DNA of 64,000 bases from Luscinia megarhynchos (GCA_034336665.1 JAPFBE010000003.1:35748360-35812359), one strand, 5' to 3'; shown: positions 10,361 to 22,605, counted from the first letter of the stretch. The notes: generated by a model from the letters alone, not told the origin. Made by a program: numbers and translations.

Positions 10361-13300
10361 TTTCTTTACTGAAATCTAATCCTTTGATCTATATTCCATG
10401 CATAAAAACTGAACATGAAAATTAGGAAAAAAAATCCCTGAAACATACCCAAACTTCTTAAAATTCATAGGTTCAAAAGGAGGTATTTGACTCCAACTTA
10501 AATCAGATTTCTTTATCCCTTTTAGGGACCAGGACATGTAATATGTTTTAAGGGTTTAATATTAAAAACTATTACACTCTTAATTGAGCAGTTCCTATTA
10601 ACTGCTCCTTAATCTGTTTAAAAACCCTTGAAAAAAACCTAGGAGTCTAACCAACTGCTTTGATAGCTGCTTCAGGAACATGAGAAAACAGTAACCTTCC
10701 TCACCATCCCTCATACATAGTTCTGACAAGTAACCAAAGTTTACTTATATATTATTTACTTTGTATGATATGACCTCTCTTCTGAAGTATTTGAGAATAT
10801 TTGTTTTAGTAATCCAAGAATCCAGCTCACGTCTATATGAAGCTGGGTATACTTCTATTGTGCAGTAAGCAGGGAAGATGTGCAGCTGGAGCATAGACAA
10901 AGGTGTATGAGGCAATGGAAATGGCAGAAATTATATCTCTCTGGGAAATATAATGAAAAAATGTTGTTTCCTCTAAAATACTCCAAATCATCTTCTCAGC
11001 TAATATCAGCCTGTGGGTGACTGTTGCTATCCATGCCTGTGTATATATTCTCCCATATCAGGTGAGTACAGCTGGCTCCTGGGTACAACTGCACAGTCCA
11101 TCTGTGAGGTCTATGCTAATGATTTGGTAACACACAAACACATCTTTTTACAGGAATTGCCAATACACATGACTGATTCCCTCAGTGGAAGGTCTGAGGA
11201 GCAAAATCAGTCTCGCACCTATGCAAGTTACATATGAATGTTAAAGCATACACAGGGAATTAAACAGAACTTCAAAGGGTGTCTGGAGGAAAACAACCAG
11301 TGTAATTATCCATCTGTTGACAGAAAGACTTGGAAAGTCTTAAACTGCTGACAGGGCAATTAATGAATAGTCATTTGAGTGTTATTATTATTTCAGGTCT
11401 TTATCTTTTCCTCTTCTGTAGGAAGATGTCATTCATAAGTCTCTTTTTTTTATTCTCTGGCTACCATTAGGCAATTTCTTTTTTGTTATCCCAAACTTCA
11501 CTCTATTAACGTCAGAGGATGGCTCATTTCAATGGAAATAAACCCTCACCCTTCAAAACAAGAAGACATCATAGGGTGTGATACAAGAACAAGGTTAAAG
11601 AGTATTACAGCAGCATCAAAGGCTAAGATATTTTGGCAAGAGCACTAACTACCTGTGCATGTGAAAATAGTGAATTCAATTAATGTGATTCAACCAAACA
11701 CCACCACCCAAACACTCAGCTTGTAAAAGAATATAATAATAGATATGGATATCACTATTTGTTTACTGTTTATGTTGTGGCATCACCCAAAATATTCTAG
11801 GAATGTAGAGGGGTATATTCTGTGCTCAGGGGGTTTTAGCTTGAGTGACAGATATGGCACAACAATAAAGAGCTAGAACCACAGGTGGAGGAAACAGCAG
11901 GATGGGGAGAAAATAATTGCAAAGGGAAGTTCAGGTAATTCTAGGACTCTTTGTGAAGACACCTTGTTCCGTAGTGTATATGGTATTTGTAGGGTTTTTA
12001 TCATGATGGTTAAAAGCTGAGTTTATCATAACAAAGGCTGTGATTTAGATGGGAGTCTGAGGGGTTCAGGGTATGCTCAAGACCAGACAGTGCAATGAGA
12101 AAGGAGATTACAGAGCAGTACACTAATGAAGACAGTTAGATATGAGAGGTCCAGCTGCAAGGCCTTTTGTCAGACAATGCTGAGTACCCACTTTACTCAC
12201 GGGGACATCACATGATCCTTTCAGAGTGGCACTTGTTCTTCCTCTCTTTCTTTCTGTAGTTCTACTGTTCCTGTACTTGCCAGACAGAGCGTTTACAATG
12301 CTTTCTAAATTAAGTTCTTCCTTCTTGCCAGTTTCTTTCTGTCTCGTTTGAGCTTAATATTCTAGTACACTTCTCCACAGGTTCAGAGAGGCTTATTGTA
12401 TGCATTTAGGTTACAATATTACTTTTGTTTTCTATTCTTCCCCAAGAGTTTTTGAAGTTATTCTTCCTATGTAGCTTAAGCTTCTAAAATTCTCTGTCTA
12501 CCTGAACTCTAGCTCTCTCTGTGGGATAGTATTAAAAGCTGAAAAATATGACACTTTCCTTTGGTTCTTCAGACCTAAAACATGGGATTTCCTTCTGACA
12601 GCCATAGAAGATGAGTAAATATTATTGTTACATTTTCCCAGTGTGAAACCGAAGGCAAATGTGGTATCTGGCACACCTGAAACATGTGAGCCTGAATCAG
12701 AATTTTGGAATGTCCAATTCTAAACTCCTACATAAAACTAAGGCATTTACTTTTGTTCAGTTTTATGACTTCAGTCTTTAGTCTTTTGACCTAACTGTCT
12801 CCTTTATTTTCTTCAAAAAGCTCCTATGCTAGAATAGGTATGAACAAAGGATACCACAAAGACTTGAGGAAATGTCATGGAGATTAATTTCCATTTCTGA
12901 ATCTTTTGGCTGATGCTTATTTCCTAAGAAGTACCCTCTTCTGAGATAATTTCTTGTTTTAAAAATGAAACGCATTATAAAAAGAATTTATCCAAGATAA
13001 ATAAGGATTTCTGGTTTTATTCATTTGCTTTCTGTTTTTAAGAAATATCATTCAACTTTGTTCTGTGATGCTTAATTTTGGTAATTATGGTTGTTTTTGA
13101 TGCTTGTCAAAAAGTAATAAGATATCAAGAGCTAGTGTTTGCTGCTAAATAACTTTGTAAACCCAAGCTTATGGTTAACTTAAGATGATGAACAATCACA
13201 TATTTTTCATGTTAAAAACTAAATGCAAAAATAATTGTTTTTCAGGATGAGTGCTAGGAGAGCAAATCTGTCATTTCTGATCTGATGGTTGTCTACATTA

Positions 13301-13594
13301 ATTTTTTTTGTTCCCAGCTCTTTGAAAAACTCTCTGAGGAGGCACCATCAGAAGTTTCCTATTTGCTTAGGAATTGATCCAAGTGTAAATTTTCCACTAT
13401 GTTAGGTGTTGATTTCATTAGCGATTCCCTTACAGTATTTTGCTACACATTTGAGCAGAGCAGTAAAGCAACAAAACAAAATACTCCAGAATTAATATAA
13501 TTCAGTAGTTGTTGGTTGTTCCACCTTCAGTATGAAATAGGTACAATTTTTGTCCATGAATTTTGAATTTTGTGAAATGTTGATAAATTCAACA
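10361..13594. other. Unannotated sequence, about 3.2 kb
   Basis: AT-rich, no recognised transposon. The 74-codon frame at 11013-11237 shows no domain. Confidence 0.6.
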
Positions 13595-14500
13595 GTTGAG
13601 GTGGGATGACCTTGATGGCTGCCCAGTGCCTACCAATCTATTCTATCACTGCCTTTCTCAATAGGACAGGACAGGAAACACAATGAAAAACTTGAGGCTT
13701 GAGATAATGACAGGGAAACCACTTACTAATTTCCATCACAGGCAAAACAAACTCAGCTTGGGGAAATAATTTAATTTATTGCCAAATAATTGTAACAAAC
13801 CAGGACAGTGAGAGAGAAGGACAAAATTAAAAATGCCTGCCCTGTTGCAGCATGGGGCTTCCTCATGGCATGCATGCCTTCAAGACCTGCTCCAGTGTGA
13901 GTCCTGTCCACAGTGGCAGTCCTTCAGAGATGGACTGCTGCAGTGTGACTCCTCCATTAGATGACAGGTCCTGCCATAAAATCTGCCCCCGTGTTGGCTT
14001 TTCTTCACTGGACCTAGCTCCTGCCATTAGTCTTCTCCTGGGTGGGGTCTCCACAGGAGGTATCTTCGTTCAGGGAATATTCAGCTGTTCTGCTGTGGGC
14101 TGCAGGTGGGTCTCTGCTGCACAGTCCATCTCCATGGGCAGCAGGCAGGCAGCCTGATTCACCATGGTCTGCACCTGTGGCTGCAGGGCAATCTCTGCCC
14201 CAGCCCTGGAGCACCCTCTCCCTCTCCTTCTGCACTGAGCTTGGTGTCTGCAGGGCTGTTTCGCTCACATTTTCTCACTCCTCTCTCCCAGCTGCTTTGC
14301 AGCAATTTTTGCTCTTTCTGAAATATGTTACGGCAGAGGAGCTACCAGTGGGCACAGCCTTGGCCTGGCTTTGGCTAGTGACAAGTCCATCCTGGAGCAG
14401 GTTGAAACTGACTCTGTTGGACATGGAGACAGCTCCTAATGCCTTCTCACAGAGCCACTCCTGCAGTCCCCCCCCTTCCAAACCTTGCAATGTAGAAGAG
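13595..14500 (-). mobile_element. Endogenous-retrovirus LTR-like repeat, probable solo copy
   Basis: The segment matches, from memory, a multicopy avian repeat of LTR type. On the plus strand it opens with 'GATGACCTTGATGGCTGCCC'. It continues with 'GGCAAAACAAACTCAGCTTG', 'GGGGAAATAATTTAATTTATT', a GC-rich middle of repeated 'CTCCAGTGTGAGTCCTGTCC'-like and 'GCAGTCCTTCAG' units, 'CACCATGGTCTGCACC' and 'TCTGCACTGAGCTTGGTGTC', and ends near 'AAACCTTGCAATG'. The AATAAA at the left edge lies on the minus strand, so I infer minus orientation. No gag, pol or env is visible. Terminal TG/CA and target duplications could not be placed. Internal degenerate units of about 25-60 bp explain its GC-richness. 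All reading frames between 13852 and 14509 on both strands are by-products. Confidence 0.75.
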
Positions 14501-15030
14501 ATGATATAGCTGAAAAGTCATCCTAAAGGAAATCTCTGCATTAATAAAATATTTAAATTGTTGCCTAAAAATTCTGGCCTGTCTTTAGCACTGATGTGGA
14601 AATAGATGCAAACACTTTGAATACCCAGAAAGATATAGAAGAGGCACCTGAAGAGTTCTGAACATTTTGGAAACTTCAAAACCTTCCAAGTCAAAATTTG
14701 CCGAAGCGAATCTCCACTTGGTGGAAGGGTGTTTCTCAACTGCAGGACTTGATTCAAATGTCACTGTTATCCCAGAGACATGCAGGATCCTTGTTCAGGT
14801 CATTTGAAAGCATTTTACAGTGGTGTTTTGTGAGCCAAATTCTGTATATTCTCCTTTGCTTATACTGTATCCTTTTCCTTGTCACTGAAAAGGTACAAAG
14901 TACAGGAATCACATCTTGTTTACTATTATCTGTAGCCTTATAGGAAGTCAAAAGAAACAAATTTCAGAAATAGTATTTTACTGCTCTTAGTGTTGTCTAT
15001 TACATGATTCTATAGATTTGTGGATCTATG
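14501..15030. other. Unannotated sequence
   Basis: No gene recognised. Overlapping frames on opposite strands (14518-14960) have no family resemblance. Confidence 0.5.
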
Positions 15031-15052
15031 TATACATACATACATATATATT
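15031..15052. repeat. Short (CATA)n/(TA)n microsatellite
   Basis: TATACATACATACATATATA-type run in an AT-rich setting. Confidence 0.8.
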
Positions 15053-16384
15053 TATATTCACAAGGCTTAAATACATACACATAGAAAAACAGAATTCAAT
15101 TTTCCGTGACTGTGTTTTAAAAATATAACACTCATTATACCCAGATTTAAAAAAAAATCTTTTTAAAAATCCACCCATGTAGCATTTAGTGTTATTTTGT
15201 ACTTTCCATTTTGCAAGGTGACTTTGAAGCAATTTTATTGGGCAGAGATTTTACATTTTAAGTGCATACAGCTCACAATCGGAAGACACATTTTACATTT
15301 TTATGTGGGCACAGAATCCCTAATGTAACAGCTAGTATCATTGGTAAATTATTTCTTTATGCTGTATATGCCAAGCTACAGACATATAAATGCAAAGTGT
15401 GTACACATTCTGTTAAAAACATTTTCATTACTGAATGTAAATTGCATTATTTGTCCAATGCTCATTCTTCAGCTTTTGTACAAAGATCAAGCAAATACAG
15501 ACTCCTTTTTCAAACGATGTCCTTTTAAATTGGACACATTTTAAAGTGCAGCATTTTATACTGAAAATTGCTATTCTAGAAGAAATTATGAAGAAAGCAA
15601 AAGGCATTACTTGATTTTACTGTTAAAGAGCTGGCAATAAAAGTAAAGAATCTTGCTGTCGTGAAATGTTTCTGAGTTGTGTTTGTCAAGCTTTACCTGA
15701 AAGTGGTTTACATTAGGTGTGACTACCCCTTCTGTGTTTCTGCATCCATGTTCTCAGAACCTTCCAACTTTAACTTGTTTGTGCCATCAGTCTCCGTAGC
15801 AGTATAGTGTTCCTCAAACCTATTTTTTTAGTGGCCTTTAAGCTGTGTTGTGCACTCCCATGGAAAATTACCTTGGGCATGAGATACAGTTTCTGGGATG
15901 GGGTTTGTGAAGGATAGCTCTAGGTTGTTCCCTGATCCAGCCAACTCTCATGATATTCCGTGTCATGGAGAGCTTTGTGTAGGAATGGGGCTGGCTTACC
16001 CAACTTTCCAGATGGGAGCAGAAGATTTGCACATGGGAGGTATGTCAGTTACACATCATTTAAATTCTCTTCTTTGAATCATTGTGTTAGTTTGTCACAG
16101 CTATTGACAGCTGCTATCTGATCAGTCTGCTAGTGCCAGTAGTATCTTGGCAACAGCACAAAAATAGCTTTCCCCCCTTGTGAGTAAGACCAGTCTTCAC
16201 TGACAAACTAGAAACATGCTAAAGACAAAACAAACTGATATTTTGGGCTAGACTTACAGCCTTACAGCTGTGATGCAGGCGATTTTTCTATTGTCCAAAC
16301 AGTTGACGGATGATTCCTCCAGAAAGGGAGAAAACAACCTCAAGGTTCTGTATTTTTCACTGTCCCTTTTTTGTTGAGTAAGGC
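15053..16384. other. Unannotated sequence
   Basis: The part at 15240-15660 is smooth, unique AT-rich sequence without simple repeats and ends near an AATAAA (about 15637). This could be a conserved non-coding element or a decayed transcript end, but the sequence alone does not show it. Confidence 0.45.
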
Positions 16385-17075
16385 TGTAAGAGGAGGCTGT
16401 TACTGTGGGGGGACCCACAGCCAGCAGGGTGAGATTTGAGCTGGCTGCTCATGGCTGGATCCAGATAGGGGAAGGCAGCATCGGCGTGGCCTAGGCTGGC
16501 TTGGGAGGTTTTCAGGAACGAGCTGGGAGAGATCTAGTGGAGACTCCCTGGTCCTCCATTTGGAGTATTTCTCAGCTGAGGGGTTCTTTCCAGTACCACC
16601 TGTGGGACAGCATCACCCTGGTAGGGGGAAATGTCCATGGTGGCCTCCCTTCTCCCTCCTTTGGATCTTTCCTTTGCAGCTTGCTAGTGTGGGAAATGCC
16701 ACAACTTGCCACTCCCAGCAAGGAGTCAGTGCCCAACCTCTGAAACACCTGGTAAGATTCAGCCTTCCCTTATGTACTCCACACAGGCAAGGCACCCAGT
16801 CTGGGAAGTCTAGACCCTATGACAGTCACCTGCCCAGCCTCCTGTCCCTAAGGAGGCAGGTGTGTGGCATTGCTTGCTTAATTACAGATCTTCCCATGAT
16901 TTCCTGGCCACCTCAATCCTTCACATCCTCTAGCTGGGTAAGTGCCATGTCTGCTGTGATCAGATTATTACTCCTTTGCCTCCACAAACTGACACACAAG
17001 TGGAAACACTGGGGTTCAGTCCCTACCAGGGCTGGTGAGAGACATGTTCAAAAACTCTGCTTTTGCTGCTAACAT
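16385..17075. other. GC-richer island of unknown nature
   Basis: This stretch is clearly richer in G+C than its surroundings and contains the longest frame in the window (16560-17072, 170 codons, plus strand). The translation has no domain, signal or membrane segment I recognise, and frames on the other strand are open too, as expected when stop codons are rare by composition. It could be a decayed transposon or LTR, or part of a non-coding transcript. It also holds the exon candidate at 16680-16751. Confidence 0.4.
16680..16751 (+). other. Candidate 72-nt exon bounded by good splice signals
   Basis: A pyrimidine-rich run (TCTCCCTCCTTTGGATCTTT) followed by CCTTTGCAG gives a near-ideal acceptor ending at 16679. 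CTG|GTAAGA gives a good donor after 16751. The interval is 72 bases, a multiple of three, and is open in the frame starting at its first base (24 codons). The encoded peptide is not recognised. A chance pairing of splice-like motifs is quite possible, so this is a lead and not a gene call. Confidence 0.2.
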
Positions 17076-17704
17076 CCCTGGACCAAACATTTGAGACTCT
17101 CTTCTCCTGAAAAACATTTTAGTGTCTTGAGTCAACTTGCATAAAACACTGGAAAAGGCCTGGGCTTTCAAGTGTTGGGGCAACATGGTATAACTGAAAC
17201 TTAGAATTTACTGTATACAATGAATTTATCTTAAAGCTGTGAACCAATTAACCTTAATTACAATTTGATTTCATATCATAGTGATTATGTGTTACCTAAC
17301 CCAAGTGAAAGGCACACCTTTATTTTTCTCATGGGATAAAGAAATTAGGTCTCTGGACTTCTGTGGAAGAGGTGCTGCTGTCACACACACTTTCTTGGGA
17401 CTAAGGATGCATAAATATATGAAAATGTTCTCAGAATTATCTACATATAAATCCACTGTTTTTCAAAATTTACACTCCTTGATAGGACTATCCTGCTTCA
17501 GCCCCAAAACCTCAATTAGGTCCTGCCAGGCATCCTGCTGAGAGCTTGCATGTACATTCATTATGTTTTCTTAACTCTAATCAAATCTGGATGGCAAACC
17601 AAAACTAAGCATAACATTTTATTCAGCTTATTTTCCCCTTGCCTCTATTTTTAATTCTAATGTCTGAAAAACTTCCGTGCCTGAGACTCACAAGCATATT
17701 TATT
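17076..17704. other. Unannotated sequence
   Basis: The 86-codon plus-strand frame at 17281-17541 has no recognisable domain. No other structure seen. Confidence 0.5.
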
Positions 17705-17876
17705 TGACAGTGGAATATTCTCCATATAGAGTTGTAAAAATGGTATCAGCTGATTCATTTAAAATCAGACTGGACTCAACTCTCAGAAGCATACTTTAGG
17801 GAACTATCTTGCACTTGGGATGACTAAGAATGACCTCCAGATCTTTTCTATATCTGCTTTCTACTATTCTTCGATT
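17705..17876 (+). mobile_element. Old CR1 LINE 3' end, plus strand
   Basis: The order of blocks fits the 3' tail of an old CR1. 'GACAGTGGAATATTCTCC' resembles 'AACAGTGGAATAATCTCCC'. 'GAGTTGTAAAAATGG' and 'TCATTTAAAATCAGACTGGA' resemble 'GACATTTAAAACTAGACTGGA'. 'GAACTATCTTGCACTTGGGA' and 'AATGACCTCCAGATCTTTTC' follow, then 'CTACTATTCTTCGATTT' in place of the terminal TCTATGATTCT repeats. It is strongly diverged but collinear over about 170 bases. Confidence 0.72.
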
Positions 17877-17944
17877 TCCCATGTTCATTGTCCTAGTTTT
17901 TCAGGCACAAGAGTTGGGTTTTTTTAAAGTATAATGAAGCATTT

Positions 17945-17978
17945 CTACTTTTTTCTTCTTCTTTATTTTTTCTTCTTA
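17945..17978. repeat. Pyrimidine-rich (TTC)n-like tract
   Basis: Run of CTTTTTTCTTCTTCTTTATTTT-type sequence on the plus strand. It could mimic a polypyrimidine tract but no exon follows. Confidence 0.6.
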
Positions 17979-18296
17979 ATATGTTTTGTTCACTTTAGGA
18001 AATTTCATCCACATAAATAAGGTCTATTTATTTGCTTTATATGTTAATTTGTCCAGATTTTAAAAAAGTGGTTCCTTAATGTGTGATTTTTCCTTTTGTT
18101 TTGTTTTGCAGATATATTCCAAAGCATAAACATTACTATGTGTATTAAACGATTTTGTTCTTTCTTAAGAAAAAAAGCCAGGATGCATATAATAACTTTT
18201 CACTAATGGATCCAAAGATTGAGGAAAATTGGGTGCCAAGAAAACTTATTTCCTGGCTGACGTTATTCATTACCAGTACCGTGTAGATTAAAAAAA

Positions 18297-18321
18297 AATC
18301 ACTCTACAAAGAAGAGTGATT
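18297..18321. repeat. 9-bp perfect hairpin
   Basis: AATCACTCT pairs with AGAGTGATT across a 7-nt loop (ACAAAGA). It begins in an A-run and is followed by an (AT)n run 30 bases on. Confidence 0.75.
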
Positions 18322-18351
18322 CTGTTTGATGTATCATTATTTCTTTTATAC

Positions 18352-18367
18352 ATATATATATATATAT
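18352..18367. repeat. (AT)8 microsatellite
   Basis: Sixteen bases of alternating A and T. Confidence 0.9.
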
Positions 18368-20400
18368 CATCATATACATTGCAGTGACCTTTCCAAAACT
18401 AAGTAGAGAAAACATTTCACACGGTGAGCATAATTCATAAACTGGTGACATTGTAAATATGTTCAGGTTTTAATTTATGTTGGTTTTAGCATTATCTGTA
18501 ATTGCTTCCCCAGAGGGCAAAGTTTATCTCAAATTGAGTTCAAATGTAAAAAAATGAGGAAAAAGTCAACAAGGAAACTATGACCCTAGGCCTTATTTCT
18601 AGTCTTGTTGAAGTCAGCAAAAAAAGACCGGAATTAGATCTTTTTTTTTCCCAAGAATATGTAAAACAGTTCAACTGGTGAGTTAGGAAGACCTATGTAG
18701 TTTTAATATTCTTGCCTTTCTCCCAGAAACTGAATTCAGAATGTAATGAGAGAATAAACAAATTCCCCCACAAAATGTAAATGCACAAAGAGTATTACCA
18801 AACTCTTTCATGTATGTTTTATTCCTAGGCCAAATTATCTTAACTACCTTTGATGTCCAAAAGAAACCAGCCACCTTAAGACGTGTAGCTGCTGAACATG
18901 CTTAGATTAGCTTGCTGCTGTGAATTGCCAACTGGGTCACTCATAGCAAAGCAGCCAGTCCAGTTGAAAACCAGCCAGATGGCAATGCCACTACAGCATA
19001 ATAAGATAAAGCCTAGAACTGTAGTCCCAGGACCCAGTTCTCTTTATATATATACATACATGCTAAATTTATGGGCTATTTCCACTGTTGCCATAGTATG
19101 TGCATTGTCTCTGGAGGAGAAAAACCTCAGAAGCTTCTGTGCTCTTGGCACGCTGATGAGACTCCTGATGGTAAATGTTAGGATTTAGGTTCATGTCTTC
19201 CATTAGTTCAGGCGTTCACCACAAGGCTAAATTCTTATCATGAACTTCACCATTTCTATTTGAATATTTATTTGGTGGTTGAGAGTTCTGTGGTGCACAT
19301 GCACAGATACCATGGCATGCAGTGTGATCCTGTTCTCCCTTTGCTCTGCTAATATGCTCCAGTGCTAAAAGAGAACGTGAGAGTTCTGCATCCACTAAAC
19401 ATCCCTAAGAACAAAGTCCATGGTATGTTTATGTATTTGCAGAACACTGTTTCTGTTCACCAAAACATAATGTGGGGCACAAACGAGGGGGTCTAACAAC
19501 TACCTGGAAAAAAATAAAATCCTTCCAAAATTAGCATATGAATAACAAGGTTCAAAGTATCAGCTTTACTAGATTGTATCATTATTTTCTGTAGATATGA
19601 ATGTAATTGAGGGACTGAAAACAAAAGAAAAAAAAAGTGACATAATAAGAATATGCCATTTAGCTCTTAAAAAAAAATAAAGGATCTTTTTCTCCAGGTG
19701 TCCTAAGAAGCGACTTTCAGTACTGAGAAGTGCTTCATGGATTTTGTTAGATCATTCAGAGACTTATTTAATTCAGGATTTGTTAGTGCAGGTCTGGAAT
19801 TTGCCCATTGCACTGTTGTGTTGGAGGCCCGGTATCCTGTTTCTAGACTGTCTGAGCTGGTTTTTTAGGACAACAAAATATCAGAATAGCCTGTTAGTTT
19901 GGGGGCCTTTTGTTTGTTTGTTTTTTCCCTGTGTTTTGCCTTATATGGCACTGGGTTATTTCCAGGAAGAAAAAGTTTCAGTTTTTAGAGAATCAATAAG
20001 TAAATAGGTTTTGTTCACATGTAAGTTCCACTCACAGTAAATTTGAACCATAAACATATATGTTTGCACCTCTGGATCAGAAGACACCTTGATTTGTTCA
20101 CCCAAGGCTGTTATAGAACACTACAAATGTTCTGCCTTAGGGTACAAATTCTAGATATATATCCAAACTTTCCCAAAGTACAGGGACTACTATTTTCTGA
20201 CTTGTTGCCTCTGCATCAAAGAGTGGTTAAACTGAAAAATCTGGGAGAAAAATTCAGGACATGCCTTCAGAGACAGAAAATTTCACTGACAGATTTGCAG
20301 CACAGCTGGATGCACATGTCCTTGTAACAGCACTAAGATGATGTTGAGCATGACCTGATAAAGTCTGTTAGACTTGAGGCACCTCAAGCACCATGGAGAA
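18368..20400. other. Unannotated sequence, about 2 kb
   Basis: Frames at 18898-19188, 19744-20007 and 20043-20327 are open but show no domain and have ordinary non-coding composition. No transposon recognised. Confidence 0.55.
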
Positions 20401-20481
20401 ATCACAGAAACACCCAGAATCAATTATGTTGGGAAAGACCACTGAGATCATTGAATCCAACCTGTAACCAAGCACCACAAT
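20401..20481 (-). mobile_element. CR1 LINE 3'-end fragment, minus strand
   Basis: 'ATCACAGAAACACCCAGAAT' followed by 'GGGAAAGACCACTGAGATCA' and 'TTGAATCCAACCTGTAACCA' is the antisense of the CR1 3' end of the type with the form 'GACCACTGAGATCATCAAGT'. 'AGCACCACAA' closes the recognisable part. The element was 5'-truncated or has decayed beyond it. Confidence 0.88.
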
Positions 20482-21483
20482 CTCTTTTGCCAAGGCTTTC
20501 CTTGTGTAAGTGTAATCCATTTATTAGGTTTGCTCCCAAAGTTTCTATAACTTTCACATCAGCAAGTTCATTTCATGCTGCCCAAAGTTTCATCTGCAAT
20601 TTGTGGTGAAGGGAACAGACACAGTGAGAGCGTGGACCCCTTCCCTTTGCAGCAGCTGGATGTTGACTTTATGGTGTTCCTATGGTGCATTTTAGTGAAA
20701 GGGAGGGTGCTCCCTGAAGAGGAGCAGGCAGGCAGTCAATATTGAAGCTGGCATGATCCATGAGACAAGAAGCTGTGCAGGTGTGGGAACACAGAAAGCT
20801 CTCTGCTGAGCTGCAGCTCTGTGAACTCTCTGTAATGGAGTTAGGTATTGATCTTGGAGCATTTATTCATCTTTGGGTTTTCACTGAGCTGTCAGGTTTC
20901 ATCTGAATTAACAAGTAAAATTTCTGACTTGCAGTGCTATGATTTTTTCATGTGTAAATATAAAATGCTATAATAAATCTTTTTTCTGCTCAGGTCCCAT
21001 TTTGTACCTTGCTTCCTGGCATGTTTAGATGAAGATTTGGGAAATTTTTATCAGCTTTTTTTTTCCTTAAACTCTTCATTTTGAAAATATATTAACTCAT
21101 GCTTAAATCCACAGAAATAAGAATAAATGCTCCTAGAGATCTCTAAGTGTTCTCCCCTGTGACTGACACATTAACACTCAGAGTCCCATGGGACTATATA
21201 GGCTACATGCTAAGGCAGTGCTTTAGATTTGAGGCCAGTTTCTGTCTGGTAGTACATCCTGGCAAATCCACAGCAATAATATGAAGAAACGTAGAAGTGG
21301 GCCACACAGATTCTGACCCTTTGAACTATTACAGAGAAGTTGTTTCACAAGTCTTCATGATCACACCATAAAGGAATATTATACAGTAGGGCTAGAAGTC
21401 AGGAAATAAATCTGTGAAAATGTTTATTCATGTATATCTTTTGAATGGACAGTCCATTTCATGGATCACTTATTTTATGTAAG
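20482..21483. other. Unannotated sequence
   Basis: Nothing recognised. The section immediately right of the CR1 end may contain its unrecognisable 5' continuation. Confidence 0.5.
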
Positions 21484-21598
21484 TTTTTCTTTGTTTGTTT
21501 GCGTTTATACTATTATTTTTGTTCTGTTGTTTGGTTTGGTATTTTGTTTTTTGGTTTGTTTGACTTTTTTGTTTTTGTTTTTGTTTTTGTTTTTTTTT
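21484..21598. repeat. T-rich (GTTTTT)n low-complexity tract
   Basis: GTTT and GTTTTT units, most regular at 21566-21598. Reading frames across it on both strands (21461-21822) consist of Phe/Leu or Lys/Asn repeats and are artefacts. Confidence 0.9.
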
Positions 21599-22136
21599 GA
21601 AGAAAGAAAGGAAAAAAGAAGATCAAGGTATTTGGACAGGAGGATAAGAAGAAAACTACACTTTATTGAATGGAGTGAATACTGATCTTTTTGTGCAGGC
21701 AGATGTTTTGCAGTATAAATTAACTCTCTGTTGATGCCTGTGCAATGTTTTATATCCCTGTATTTCATGTAGTACTTTAAACTACAACCAAGCAAGCATC
21801 CACTATCAGATACAAATGTCAAGGCAGAAATAAATGGCCTTTCCCTCAGTGCTTGAAAGCCATTTGGATGAATCTACAAGTACACTGAGCAAGACATACC
21901 TAAGTAGTGACTACTAAAACAATATGATTGCCTTAATCTTGCCTTATTCTTGTTCAAAAAGGACATTTTAGATTTGAAGGAATTTAGTTTGTTACATTCA
22001 CATCAGTATTTTTATTTGTAGCTCTTATCTAGAAAGCAACAGTTTCTGTCCCCATTTTGTACTATATTGCTGGCACTTAGAATTTTGTGAGAAATTGTCA
22101 GAATGTGATTAATCATTCTTAAAAGATGAATTGAAC
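21599..22136. other. Unannotated sequence
   Basis: No gene or known repeat. Confidence 0.5.
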
Positions 22137-22162
22137 ATATATATATATATATATATATATAT
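22137..22162. repeat. (AT)13 microsatellite
   Basis: Twenty-six bases of uninterrupted AT dinucleotide, the longest perfect dinucleotide run in the window and a likely length-variable marker. Confidence 0.95.
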
Positions 22163-22605
22163 TTCATGCCATCTGCATTCATCTTACATTAATACTTCAT
22201 CTTCAGAATCCAGTTTTGCTCCTTGCAAGAGGAAAAATAAAGCTAATGAGAAGAAATCATCAAATATTTGACATTTCCTTTTTACTTTCCATTATCATGA
22301 ACTAGAAGTTGTATTACTTATGTATGGTGTGCAATCTGATTACTAAAATTGCTCAAGATATATTCCAGGCTTTTGGGGAAGTTATGTAATGGTTGGTAGT
22401 GTTCAACTTCACTTCTCTCCCCACTGTGTTTTATTTACCAGCGTGACCCTAAAAGTACTGAAACTTGCAGAAAATTACCCTTTGCATATACATATAATTA
22501 GTCTTCAACCTATTAATGAATATAAGTAAAGAAAACTCCTGTCCCTTTTGTACTACAATATTTATCTGAGTTCAGAAAAGAGGGTAATTTAGTATGCATA
22601 TTATG

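Noticed and set aside
13852..14509. Several overlapping open frames on both strands, up to 155 codons
   Set aside because: They lie inside the GC-rich LTR-like repeat, where stop codons are rare by composition, and no retroviral protein is recognisable.
16560..17072. 170-codon plus-strand open frame, the longest in the window
   Set aside because: No domain, and the opposite strand is also open in part. Rare stops are expected from the higher G+C. Only the 72-base splice-bounded part was kept as a weak lead.
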